Positions 11,335-24,637 of a stretch of 64,000 nucleotides of DNA are shown in pieces. Position 1 is the first letter of the stretch. Every line of letters begins with the position of its first letter. The stretch comes from Atherinomorus stipes. Its lineage: Eukaryota; Chordata; Actinopteri; Atheriniformes; Atherinidae. A program made the position numbers and the translations under genes. The notes beneath the pieces are model-generated. The model searched no databases and was not told the DNA's origin. It saw only the letters and a program-made list of their open reading frames with translations. Location: NCBI GenBank assembly GCA_023101725.1, contig JALJCO010001383.1, forward strand, positions 1 through 64,000, read 5' to 3'.

Positions 11335-14300
11335 ATCTCCAATTCACAGCATATCCCCCTGGTGTTCACAGCACTGAATAAGTCTGCAGCTTCAAGACGT
11401 TTACATTTGTCACACTGAGCATTCAAGGCAGGTCTGTCGGGTCTTCACAACAAGAGTATAGATGTATTCAGCAGCAGCAGGGGTAGTCACAGACATGTCT
11501 GTGATTGTAAAGAAAACCTGGCTTTGCAGAAGCAGGACGCTGTTGTAGACTCACAACACTTGTGACTGATGTGGCAACACTCATGTCAGTAGGTTCCCAC
11601 ACAGATATGGATGTCGGCATGGGGATCAGTGGGAACAAAACAAAGGTGTCTTTACTGTATATGAAGAGGACTAAAAAAAAAGGGGGCTGCCAAGTTTACT
11701 AAAATGCTGGAAATACGCTTACAACTAGCTTGTTAAAATGCACTTAATTCTTTTAAGACCCCTGCAATGACATTTAATTTTTAAACTCATCAGCAAATAT
11801 GCTTAAAATGTTACATGCACCTTGTTAAAATGCCCTTTATTCTTTTAAGACTTGCAATGAAATTCAAGCTTTAAACTTATTAACATACTGTACTGTACAT
11901 ACAGTATTCAAGTGGTTTTTATGACTGAATTGTTCGTAGAAAACAAGGATGAGCTTTTCTTCCTTGAACTTCCAATATGTCAAAATCAGATTCATTAAGC
12001 CAGAATTTCTTAAAGAAAAATTAAGAAACCAGTCCCAATTGTGTTGTGCTGGTTTTCCAACATTGTAGACTTGATAAAGTTTTACTGCATACTGACACAT
12101 CCACCAGGAGATCCTGTATTATTCAGAACTGATACAACCAAGTCTGTTAGTTGTAGCTGTTTCCAGTGGAGCATTTACATTTACTGTAGTTTGAACGGGG
12201 TAGAAGATGATAATGGAGATTGTGGGAGGTGTGAGTTTGCATATTCACTGGAATTTACATATTTCACCAGACTAAGTGTATTGTTTCTTTAAAGCCAATT
12301 AAATAAATAAAGGCAAGTATTGTCTTTGAAACATTAAGTAATGCCTAACCATGATAATTACCGATAAGTTTTTAGAGGTTTAATCAAGTTGCAAAGACAC
12401 AGACAGAATGTGGTCAGAATTTTCTGACTGCCTTTTGTGATCTGCATGTATGCAGAGCTTGTAAATCTCTTTTGTGAAATGGGCATTCGAGCAGTAAGTA
12501 CACAACATCCTGAAAAGCCATGAAAAAGTAATACGATTCAGACTTATAGTTACATAATCCCAAGACTCCCATTAAGAGATATCGCACTCACCACACTGTA
12601 AGGCTGCACTAGCTGGAAGCTGCGGCTTATAATCATTATGTTTGCATAATCATTCCTCATGCCTTCTTTGCACAGTTTAAATTTCTTGACATCTTCTCTG
12701 TGAACCAAGCACAGAGCTGTTTCTCATATCTTACATGTGCCCTGGTGTAGGCATTTCTGCAAAAACAGAGCTGAACCCTATGGCCAAATCCAGTGCAGGA
12801 CTCTGTGTTCTTTGCTCCAGTTATGTCTAACTTATAAAGGGGAAGCCCCAGTGTTCTGCAGCTAAAAGCCCCACCATGCAATGAATAATGAATACAGATT
12901 CCCCATCCAGTCTATCCGCATACAAGTTCAAAGGCGTTCTGCTAGTCCATGCATAAAGCAACGAGACACAACTCTATGCTAATGGCCCTCGACTCCAGGG
13001 ACTGGACTGAACTTACTGAGCCATGCAAACATCCCGGAGATAAGGACGAGGACAACGACGAGGACGATGTGAGAAGGAATTGCTCCAACATTTGTATGGG
13101 TCAAGAAAAGACCATGATTGGGCACCAGCAACACACAACACATAAATACAAAAAGCCTCAGAGACTGGAGTTGTCCCAGGGGAGTACTGGACATTTCATG
13201 ATGCTGAGTGATGCTAATGACCTCTCCAGCATTGCAGGGCTGAGATGCAAGAATCGGGTGAAACTGTCAAAGGAGATTATAGAGCAAGACACTCAGCTCT
13301 ATACCCGCTACTGTACGCAGGCTTCCAGACTAATATATTTCACGATTATAAACATTTCTGACACATTTCTCCTTTTGTCTGGTACTCTGTCATGCATTTC
13401 TTCCACTCTACAAAAACAACATTTATTTGGCAGGGACTGTACATACGTGGGTGTGTTTTTCTGTGTATGTGTGTGTGACTGACTGAGTGTGAACAGACAT
13501 TTAGCCATTTTCCTGATTAGGACAAAAACAAAAGAGCTGGTTATCAGTAAAGGAAGCAGCACTCTGCTTTTGAGCCCATCAAAGAGAAAATGTTTTTCTC
13601 TGCAAGAACCAGCAGCTAAGAGAAAGAGAGAGAGAAAAGCTGTACTCAAAGCCCCTTTGGGAAAGTATTGAATGTATTTGAGGTGCACTCTCTTTTGTTT
13701 TTTGTATTACATTCCCTAACTTTACCCCCTGCACCTCTGTTCTGTCTCTTCTGCCTCTGCAGACTTTCTGTTGCACATTTCTCTTGATCCCCAACCTCCA
13801 TCTCTCCTCTGTTCCCTCATCTCTGTTTCCTTTTATGACTCTTCAAATTTCAATTCATCCTTTTCCACTGGTTCCTCAGTGTCACAGGAGCTTATGGGAA
13901 TCCAACTGGGAACATTTCCCACAATCTCATGACAGTCAGGGTGAAATGAGACAGACAGACCAGTAGCAGAGGGGCTCAAAGTAACAGATGTGCGCTGTTG
14001 TCAGAATAACGCAATTTACAGGAGTAAAAGTGAAGCAGAGAAAAAGTTAATCCCCACCAAACTTTCTTTAAGCTCAACTTCTAGGTCTGAAATAGGCACT
14101 ATTTAAGTTTTCAGCTCATTCTAACAGCAGCAGTGGAGTATGAAATTCCTAATTTCATTACTAGGTGTAGTGCATGGGTGGAGATCACTACCTCTCAGAC
14201 ACCAATAGGCCGTAAGTGGCCCGGAAAGAATTATAAGGGAGACGCTTGGCAGGATTTTAGCCATTTGCAAGTGAGAACCAATAAAATCTTTTAGTCCAAA

Positions 14301-14716
14301 CAGTAATGAGGTGACATACAGTAATTAAATGATGGCTCAGCGGGTGGCACCAGCACGTAAGAAGAGTCTCACTGAGCATTTCTCATGATTTAACAATTTT
14401 CTCTGCAATGAAAACAAGAATCTCTGAATTTTTTCAATTTTGTGAATGAAAATTTGGATATCTTTTTCTTGCACTTGAGCTTTTGGTTCACTCTTGTTCC
14501 CAGTCAATACTGTATGCGGACATGTTAGAGGTTTTGCACCACCAGCACAAAAAAAAAAAAAAATGGACACAAAAGAATACTTCTTTGTATGCTGCAAGAT
14601 ACTGATAGAGGTTTGGGGGCTTCGTTTTACTTATGAATGATGTTGGATAGAAAATTTGGAAGAATAGTTTATTAGATGCAATAGCATTTAATTGTCAAGT
14701 GTATTTAATAAAATAC
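11335..14716. other. Unassigned intergenic sequence
   Basis: No gene recognised. Two near-identical AT-rich phrases (around 11733-11800 and 11820-11880, each with TGCNNTTNATTCTTTTAAGAC) form a short direct repeat. A 177-codon open frame at 12949-13482 is discussed as a finding; it has no recognisable domain and ends in a GT-rich tract. A pyrimidine-rich strip lies at 13735-13860. Confidence 0.35.
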
Positions 14717-15062
14717 ATCTATTGATTTTCTATACCCGCTTATTACAATCCAGGGCTGCAGGGGGCTGGAAGCCTTTCCAGCAGCTTTTCGGTCAGAGAC
14801 AGGGTCCACCCTGGACAGGTCGACAGTCCATCGCAGGGCCAACACAGAGACAAACAGCCCCTCAAACTCACTCCTAAGGAGAGTGACAAACTGAAATATG
14901 CATGTCTTTGGACTGTGGTAAGAAGCCAGGGGAGAACATGTAAACTACACACAGAAACCCTCATCACCCAGGAGAAACTAATCCTCCCAAGCCGAAGCTC
15001 AAACCAGGAACCTTTTTGCTGTGATTCAACAGTGCAAACCACCACACCACTGTGAACAGCCA
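14717..15062. repeat. Dispersed teleost repeat copy
   Basis: It contains a phrase set well known from fish interspersed repeats: CTATACCCGCTTATTACAAT, GGGTCCACCCTGGACAGGTC, CATCGCAGGGCCAACACAGA, GCATGTCTTTGGACTGTGG, and a final ACAGTGCAAACCACCACACC. A second, shorter copy in the same orientation lies at 43084-43250. Non-coding and diverged. Confidence 0.75.
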
Positions 15063-18000
15063 TACAAGATATACAAGGTGATTTAATTCAATATATCTGA
15101 ACCTGATATCAAAAAAGATTTTTCCCTTGCAAAAGAATCTAAAGATAGGCTTGAAAATCATCTCATAAAAAAATAAATAAAAATAAATAAACAGAAACTG
15201 CAGTGATGCTGTTCTCATTTGTGTTGTTGAGGAAAATGTTAAATCATACTATACTCATGCAAACCAATTTTAAAACAGACATACATTTAAATGTACTGTA
15301 AGATCAACTTTCAGGATACTGGATTCCAAATAAACCACAGACTTTGTTTTCTCTGCTTATCACAGTTCATTAACAAAACTTGCAACCTACTCTGAAATCA
15401 GCATGTTGTTATCTGATAATTACAGAGCAGGGATCGTGTGATAGAGGAAAAGAAGACACTGACCTCGTTAAAATGAGCCACATCCTCACAGTTTTCTGCT
15501 ACTCGACTGTAGAAAGGCAGACCTGCAAGATGAGGAGGAATTTAGTGGTTAAAAGACAGTTCAGCTGATGACAATGGTCACTGCCGAATCAGTTTGAGAG
15601 CATAGAATCAGACTTTAACAGCTATAGAAAAAGCAGTGAACCACAGTATTTTACCTGCTGGTGGAAAACAACTATGAGGTTTTAGTTTCAGTCACAAAAC
15701 TGAGAGAAGTCAATTACTGTATTGCTAGGTTTTCACGTTTGCATCTTAATAAGGAAGAATTTGACATTTTTTGATGATTCATCATAAGGACATCCATGAC
15801 AAACTTTACACATACCCAACAATGGAGAATATGTGCAAGAAGAAAAATCTGATCATGTATGAGGAGCTATTGCTTACAGGTGAATTTTCAAACTGAAAGA
15901 AAGGCTTCAGGTTTTGTGAGACTAATCTATGTTTTAATATATGTAGTGGTTTCTATCAAAATATTTTTGAAATTCTATTAATCTTTTGGATGTAATTTTG
16001 CTATTGTGTGTTAAACAAAATGTTTTAATAAAAATGTTTTTTTTTCTTTTTTCAATTCCTTTGGTGCAATTTATCTATAAAACTGTGTCTTCTCCCCAGA
16101 CACCCACTCCAGTAGAGCTTGTTTTTCAAAGAAACTGAGATACCAACGAAAACGCGAACCATTGATATTTCAGAGCAAAAACGGAAGCAGAGGTTTATGG
16201 TGTTTTAAAGGCTTTTGCTTTCTGTTTTTCTGAGCATACTTGGCCCAGATGGCCCAGATCTGGTTGTATGGTTGCACTTGATCAGTTTTATAATAATGGG
16301 TCATATTCAGTTTTCAATGAGGATTTTAAGGGACCACACATCAACTCAGTTAAGATTTTCACATTGGAGCTTGAAAATACGAACCTATACGTATTAATTG
16401 TCAGACATGTCTGAAATTAGTTTTTTATCACGTCACCAAAAGATTTGCCACAGTATTGTGATACTCAAATATTATACAGTTTTACACAGGTTAACACCCA
16501 AACAGTACACACATGAAATCAATCGATTAAATCAACCAAATATGGACAATAGCTTGCAACCAGCCTTATTTTGTAAAGGAAAATATAAGTATGAAGAGAA
16601 AGGGAGATATTTCTGACAATTGTGTAAAGAGAAAGGGCACAGATCAGGTCCAGACAGACCCCATCCCAACAACAACAGCCTCTACAGCTCCCAATGTGGA
16701 GTAAACCACACAAGTCACTGTGGTCACACACAAGGATTCAGTCTACCACCAAACATAAAGCCAGAAATGTGAGTGAGAGAAGCCACTGAACCCCCAACGA
16801 CCATGTCAAGCTCCACACACAGTGTTCCAAAACAACCAACTTTCTTTCTTGAACCTTTTTGAACGTGTTGCAAATATTTCCCCTTCATGATCCAGCTTCA
16901 ATATGATGGCAGGGTGCAAAAGTTTATTGTTTTTTGTGGATCTCCATGAACTACTGCTCATTGCTGCTGCAATTCTTCCTGGGGACCAAGCCAATATTCA
17001 TTCAAAAAAATACAGCGATGCAAAATGCATCAGTGCAAGCACAAAGAAAAATAAAATAGGGCCGTGACTTTGGCCTCCTTTGTTTAAAGTTGCTGCTGAT
17101 AATCTTATCATTTGCTTTGCTTGCAATGACAACAAAGCTATATTCACTTATTAATGTACAGCAAAGATGTTTTATTTCTCATGTCTCTCGCAGGTGACCA
17201 CAGTTATCACAGCATGTGTGTGTAAGAGAGTAACACAATAATTTCCTTTCTTACTTACTTTCAAGCTCTTTTGTTTTGTTATACTGATGGAAAAAAAAAG
17301 AAAACAAAAACACAGCAGAATACATTTTTGGAGCATCTTGTTGTCCTTGTCAGCAGATCTGTATCAGGAAACTCGCTCTCTCATATTATCAGATGGATCT
17401 GTTTATATCACACCTGCAGTCATGAGCAATGGTTTTGCAATATTTCAGATGGTTCACTTAATTAAAATTCATAGCTTTTGTGAGCAAAGCTCATTTCTAC
17501 TCTACATTATTAAACATCTCAGGTACATCCAGATTTATCTTGTGACCTTTAAAGTTGTCCCAACTCCCTCGAACTCCTGAACTAAATGACTAATCTGTGT
17601 ATAGTTGTAACAACAGGTTCCACCCCGACCAGCTTCAGCAATAAAGCTCCACATACAGTACACACTCATACATCAGCAAATAGCCAGATTACAATAAAAA
17701 AAAATAACCATTTACCCATCTCATGTCTCAATTTTTCTTACAAACCATTAACATATTTTTTTTCCATGTTTGATATATTTTGCTGCCTTTTCCAGCGCAT
17801 AATGGGCTTCACATAGATAAACAACAACTCACTGAGGAATTTAGCAAAATTAAAATGCTCTTATTGTCATCTAAGATCCGTTTACTTGAAATAAACAACA
17901 GCATAAAGAGAAATTAATGACTTAAGTACCTGATAAACAGTGAAATGAAGCAGCTGTAGAGCCACAGGAGATGAGAGAGAAATGGAGTCAATTAAAGAGC

Positions 18001-21000
18001 TGCTATGTGATTCACTCTGCGACAGAACAGAGCCAGAGAAACAGAGACTGCAGCAAACTTTAAAGAATACAGATCAAAACACACATTCAAGACTTAAAAA
18101 CATCAGAAGTACAGAGTATGGCCTCATTTAAGGCAACAATCATCTGTTGCTGCAGTGTTAATCGGCTCAGTTACCCGACTCACTCAGGTGTGCAGCTTTG
18201 TTCACCTGCTAGCTTTGAGGCATGTAATAAATCACCCCAGCTTTGTTGTGTTTGTTTGTTTAGTGTGTCCATGCTGGTGCACGTAGCGTAAACACACACT
18301 GACCTACAACGTTAATAAAGTCTCAGCCAGTTTGGCTTTTATGATAAGTTTAATCAGAAATAAGCTTTGAAGCATCTTTTTGTCATTTAGGGCAAAAAAA
18401 TTAGAAGTGTATAAACAGAAGAAGAAGCACACACGTGGAGGAATAAAACTAAAATCATATTTTTCATTAAACCTTTATTTTACATTTTACCCATACTGGA
18501 AACCATTTCTGATTCTCTCTGCAAGTCTCCACTCTCATCACTCCCACACTGCACAACCTTGTAAAACCACATCCTTTTGAAGCAGTTTTTAGCTAAATAA
18601 ATACCACTTCAGTGTCAGAGGAGAGAGACAGAGAGTGAGAGAGAGAGAAGAGACAACATTCCCTCCTACATTATTGATAACAGTGGCACTGCTGTCATAC
18701 AAGGGTTTTCATCCAACAAGAGATGTGGGCTTAGAGAAGAAGATCATATGAAGCTTATGTAAGGCGCTCCACACCAAGCTGAAACATTCTGCTAATCAGC
18801 TTGAATTTTGGCCTTGATGAAACTAAAAAATGAAGTAAAGAAAATACTGAAAGAAGCAGAAAAGAAGCCGTTTCAATTTTAAATAGACATAAGGAGAGAA
18901 CGAGGAGGATGGAAAACACCACTCGAATCAATAAAGGGGGAACTTTTCCTTCGTTTTACATTTTTTACTTACATTTGAAATAGAAAAATCAAATCTTTAA
19001 TCAAACCATGGAGGGAACTTGTTAGTCATCCTGCCTGCCTGGTGCCTCATCATTGTTCCTATACACTCTTTGATATGTTGTAACTCAACAGCAAGGGTTT
19101 AAATAACCAATACAATCTGAAATTAAACATTGTAATCAAGGAAAAAAAAAGGAGGTGTATGCAGTTTGCATAAAGCCCCATTTTAGACCTTAAATACACC
19201 AAGCTGTACAAGCAATGTGCAGGTCTGAATGTTAACACAAAGTCTGAAAAATATTGACAGAGAGCAAGAGTTTATTAGAAAGTAAAGAAATGTCTTTAAT
19301 CAAACAGTCACAGTTCTTTTAGAATAATTATTTTACACAGTATTGCAGAGTTCATTTTGCATGTGGTCCTGCAGGCTACAGTCGGCCCAGTGAGCAATGC
19401 AAACTGGAACACTGCTCTTAGATGAAACCGAGAGTTATAGATAACAGCAAGAGTTCATCAAAGGCTTGTCAGGAAATCAATTAACTTTTGATGGCTTGTC
19501 TTTAAGGCAAACTTGCCTCATTGATTATCTCCACTGTCAGAAAATAACGAAACAGTTTTAGTCTGTCAGTAGCAAGAACGCTGCAGTCTTCTTTATCACA
19601 TTTTGAATTACGTCTTCATTGCAGTTGAGCGTAGCTTTCATCTTCTGAAAAGGGATTCTGGACTATGAGAGCTATCTAGCATTTTTCTGTTCACTGCAAC
19701 AAATTTCTGCTCAACAGGGAATAGAGAGAAAGAAGTGAGGGACACGTATGATTAAACCATTTGAATTAGAAATATTTAAGTCTGTCTTTTAGTTACAGTT
19801 CATAAAAAAACATGACCTAGGTGTAGTTGGTAAGTCAAACCCTCAGTTAATATAACATAAAAAATTAACCAGATAAAGAAATACATCGCAATTTGAAAAC
19901 ATGATTCCTGAAACATTCTTGAAGCTGCAGGTGAAAAACTTCTAATGTACAAATGCTGTACAACAGATTGGGGGAAAAGATGCATATTTAAGCGGATCAT
20001 TCAGACTCCACATTGTAGCCTGGTGGAGACATTGTTGACTGACCTCAGTGAGCCTTCCACACCATCACACCGGAGGAGGCATTTGTTTGAGATTATTGCT
20101 GCCAATGGAGGTTAAAGCAGTTATTACAATATGTCCAACAGTTTACTTGAGGCCATGTTACAATAAATGAGTGTGTAAATAGTGTGTTATTAACTTACAC
20201 ATCTATTTTGTCTATACATAAAGTTCAGATCAATGCTGAAGGTTAGAGAATAACAACTCTGACCACCCTGACATGCATGGGGGCACAGGGAGGGTTGGTT
20301 TTCCTGGCAGACTTCTTCCTCTCCAGACAGGAAACTTTTAGACCTGAAAGCACTCAGGAAACTCCACTGACAAGTTGTGGGCAGAAGCACAACTAAAAAA
20401 TCCACAGCAGAGGAGGAGACCAACAAACACTGGAAAGACGAAGCATTACCCATACCCACAGTAGGCTGACTAAAATGATTAATTTTATTTTATTTTGTTC
20501 ACTTAAAGAAAGGAATCAATTTGAGTAAAATGGAGTTGAGTTTTGAGGAAAATGGAGACATGGTCATGGAGGGAGAGGAAATTAAAATGGGATTTTCTCC
20601 GTTTATAGCAAAGTTATCACTGATAGATTGGAATTAACATCAAACTTTTTGGTTAGAAGTTTAAGATGGAAAGTTAAAAACAGCATTTTTTTTTAAATGA
20701 AATTGAACGTACAGTATAATGGGTGCTGAAGCACCTTAATATGCTATGGTTTTTATCCCTGCTGTCTCTGGCTCTCTGGTTTTTGTTATAGAATAACCCA
20801 GATATGTCCCAATTTAAAGGGCATTTTAACATGCTGATTAATCCTCAGTCCTTCTAAAACAGGTTTTTATCTAAAGCTATCTGGCTAAACAGAGGAACAA
20901 CTGCATAACGCAAGAACAAGATCTTCTATGAAATGACTACTGAAGAAATCAACAAAACAAATAATGTAAGAGAATTGAAAATGTGTACATTCTTTTAGAA

Positions 21001-22149
21001 AATATTGAGGTTACGAAGAAAGTAACAATTAGGAGTGACTGATACACCAATAAAAGGACTTTTAATATTTTAATAATAATGGTTAAAAGGTGATGCAAAA
21101 TTCCAATCACATGAAAAGGATTTTATTTTCAATGAAGCGCATGATAATGCAAAAATCTGAAATACTATCAAACTGCAACTGATTGTATAAGCATTTGCAG
21201 ACGGTGGTCCATCAGATTAGATACCAATAGAAACAGTTTGATAAATTACATTTAGCTGTTACTGACCTTTAGTTTTATTACACCTTTAAACAAAATTTTC
21301 AATTGTTGCAAATGAGTGGTTGGTTAATTTACTGCAGGGAAATATGTTACTGCATGTGTGTCAGTGAGGCACAAAGTGGAAGTAGCTCAGCGCCATGGGT
21401 GGGAAGACAGTTAGCAACAATGCTGGGGAGTAAAGTGGAGAATCAGCCTCAGAGACACATATTTCATTCAAGAGTGCAAATTCAAACAATCAATTTTGGA
21501 CGTACTGTATGCCCCTGGTGGTCAGAAGCAGGACTTTAACTGAAATTATGATGTTGCTCCATAACTGTGGGATGCATAAATACATAACTCTTATCTAAAG
21601 AAGTTATCTTAAAAAGGAATATTATGTGTTTGTTTACGTATTTCTGCTGCTTTTTGTGGCTAAATCCACTAGATAACGATGCTGCTACTGTATGTATACT
21701 TTGACCCTTTGATTTGAAAATCTGGGAGATATCAGCCAGTCTACTTTGGCCAACTGGGTAAAAAAAAAAAAAAAAAAACCTAGAGGCGCCAAGTGAGTCA
21801 AAAATGAAACATTTCACTCACTGAGTGTCTACAACCCCCCTGTGTAGCAGAGCCAAGTGAGATGCTATTAAAAGTGATGAAGTTCATTGGGGGAGTTGCG
21901 ATAGAAGAAAGGGTCCGACACAGACTTCACCTGGAAGAATGGGGGTCATGTCTTCTGGGGAGCGAAAACTCAATTTTGGCTTACAAACTGTTGACAAAAA
22001 GTTGACTTTTATTTGTTCAAGTTTTTTTTTTTTCCTTCTGTGTGAACATGTGTGTTTCCATCTTTAATTTTCCTTTAGCAGTTTGGTTTTAGAAAAGAAA
22101 ATACTGTGGTTTAGTTTTATATTGACACACAAGATTGTGATTCATATGC
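15063..22149. other. Unassigned intergenic sequence
   Basis: About 7 kb with no recognised gene. It contains GA-rich strips (18618-18650), poly-A at 21759-21778 and other small A/T runs. All open frames are short and AT-driven. I see no exon with both good splice signals and protein-like composition. Confidence 0.35.
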
Positions 22150-22640
22150 TGATATCATATTGACATTTAAAAATGCGGTATTTTACTAACAAAATCTTGC
22201 AATATTTCATCGTTCTGTTACAAAATCTTGCGAGAATTCACGACAATTTCACGATATTTTCATATGCCAATATCAAATCGATATTTAAAAACGTGGTATC
22301 GATCTATTTCACTTACAAAATCTTGCGAGATTTCATCGTTCCGTTACAAACTCTCACGATATTTTGTGAATTCTTGCGACATTTCGTTAGTAAAATAGAT
22401 CGATACCGTGTTTTTAAATGTCAATATGATATCAGCACAGGAAAATACCACGATATTTCAGTGTATCGCTACTTTTTCCCATCCCTAGTCCTTAGAAGTT
22501 TTAAAGTCTGTAAAAAAGAAGTTTTTGAAGAAGAAGAAGAAGTTTTTTTTTTTTTTTTTAGAGTTTAGAAACAGCGGGCTAATTGGTTAAATATCGGTTA
22601 ATTACTCAGTTTTAAGGCCCGATTATATCGTGCATCCCTA
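22150..22640. repeat. Palindromic AT-rich repeat, likely hAT-type MITE remnants
   Basis: The phrase TGCTGATATCATATTGACAT (22149-22168) returns as its reverse complement at about 22417-22436, with TTTAAAAAC, CGGTAT and TTTTACTAAC also mirrored. The middle contains several copies of a CTTGCGAGA/TCACGATATTT-like motif in both orientations. Two right ends, CCCATCCCTA (22478-22487) and GTGCATCCCTA (22631-22641), resemble the ends of fish hAT MITEs. The matching left end is missing, so this is probably two overlapping, damaged copies. Confidence 0.6.
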
Positions 22641-23243
22641 ATTTACAGTAACACAAGATATGTTCTTTCCAACCCTTCCTCTGGATGTGAATGGCCATGT
22701 TGGATGTTCTACCATGAGAGCAAACAGCCCTTCTGAAGCATCTTATAAAATATTAAGTCATTTTGACAGCTGATGGCAAACAACACTGCAGCAGAATACT
22801 GTACATAGATGGGATCACAGACTTTGACAGCTGCAGATGGTCCTGCTGTGTACTACAGTACAGATGGTGTGATCACAGTTATTCAAATTTGCTGGATGAG
22901 GTAATAATTATTATTTTATTGTAAAAGGATCACAAGCTCACAAGCAGCCATGGTGTAAATTAGCAAAGGTGTCCAAGCCATTGAGACCATGACATTTAGG
23001 GACATCTTTTTGTGTTAATATCTTTGATAAATCCTTAACGGCATGAAAAATGCAAATAAAAACTCTGTGCTTTTATATATTTGCTGACATACCCTACATT
23101 GAAGATGTTTGTGTTCCTTGATATGTATCTGAACTTAACTTTAACCCCAGCTTAATTTTAAACAAACGTTAATAATTGACATCACATGTGGATATCCACA
23201 ATCTAACTCTAATGCATGTCCTCACAACATGCGTAAACTTAAT

Positions 23244-23275
<32 letters not shown>

Positions 23276-23784
23276 CCAAACACACGGAATGTTGCTTGAG
23301 TAATTTGAAATTATAAACAGATGAGGTGCAGCTACTGTGCTGACAGATGGAGAAAAGAGCAGAGCATCACATTTCTGACTTGGATGACACAGTTCATGTA
23401 ATATCAAGACCGTGGTGAAATTGCTGCAGCATAGAGTTCAACCCTGACAGCCATACTCTTCCCCATCACACACACGCAGACACACACACACACAAACACA
23501 GAGCAGAAGAGCTGATTACAAAGTGGAGATGTTTCTTTGAAAAATCCTGCAAAACCAAGTTGTTGACGGATCAGAGATCAGTCAAGACTGAACACCTGTC
23601 AGAGCACAGCTCGCTGTCCAAGGTGCTGAAACACACACATTCACCCTCCCTCTTCCTGTATCTGTGTGTGTGTGTCTAGGTAGCTAACACAAAGAAAAAT
23701 GAATGAATCCACAGTGACAGAACTTTTCCACATTGTTTTTCTTCTGTGTTGGCTGAAGGCCATAATAATCATAATCTCTACAGA
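22641..23784. other. Unassigned sequence with CA microsatellites
   Basis: (CA)n tracts lie at about 23254-23275 and 23468-23500, with a GT tract at 23662-23677. No gene recognised. Confidence 0.4.
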
Positions 23785-24637
23785 CCACTTTATGAGGTAG
23801 CCTACACCTTGCTCATATCAAGTTCGACTGTCTTTTACCTCCAAAACTGTCTTAAACCCCCAATGCATAGATTCTGCAAACGTTCCTCAGAGATTTAGGT
23901 CCATACTGACATGATAGCATCACACAGCTGCAGATGTGTCTGCTGCCCAGACATGCTGCAAATCTCTTTTTCCACCACACGTCAAGGGGGTTTGATCTGG
24001 TGCCTGTGGAGGCCATTAGAGTCAATGAACTCATTGTTATGTTCAAGAAACTAGTTTGAGATGATTTGATTTGAGACACGGTTCACTATCATGCTGGAGG
24101 TACTTTATGGTCACAAAGGAATGGACATGGTCATCGAAAACATTCAGGTACAAGCTGTAGTGTTGAAACAAAATCATCCAGAATGTAGCAACAGAGGATT
24201 GTCCAATGAGATGCGCGACAGCAGCAGAAGACGATGGAAGACCAAATTGGACAAACAAAAGTTACCCAGTTTTGGTAGCCTGTGTATCCTGTTGTCATCT
24301 CTAACCAGTCTTTCCCTTTTTTATCAGCAAGACATTAGGCAACTGCCAGTCACTGGATGTTTTCTATTTTTATGACCATTCTATATAAACCTTAGAAATG
24401 GTTTTGTGTAAATATCTCAGCTGTTTCTGAAGTACTTACTGTCTAGCACCAACAACCACGCCACGTTGAAAGTCACTAAATCCCCTTTCTTTCTCATTTC
24501 AGTGCTTAGTTTGAACTTTTGCAAGTCATCATGACCATGTCAGCATGCCTAAATACATTACGTTGCTACCATGTGATTGGCTGATTAGCTGTCCGTGTTA
24601 ACAAGTGATTGAACAGGTGTACCTAATTAAGAGGTGG
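23785..24637. mobile_element. High-copy fish repeat with inverted ends, 853 bp
   Basis: The left end GACCACTTTATGAGGTAGCC and the right end GGTGTACCTAATTAAGAGGT are inverted versions of the motif CCACTTTATTAGGTACACC, known at both ends of a very abundant repeat in fish. Internal phrases (CATACTGACATGATAGCATC, CAAGAAACTAGTTTGAGATG, GCATGCCTAAATACATTACG, TGCTACCATGTGATTGGCTG) fit that repeat. There is no intact open frame. The centre (about 24160-24300) seems shortened relative to copies I recall, an impression rather than a measurement. Confidence 0.7.
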
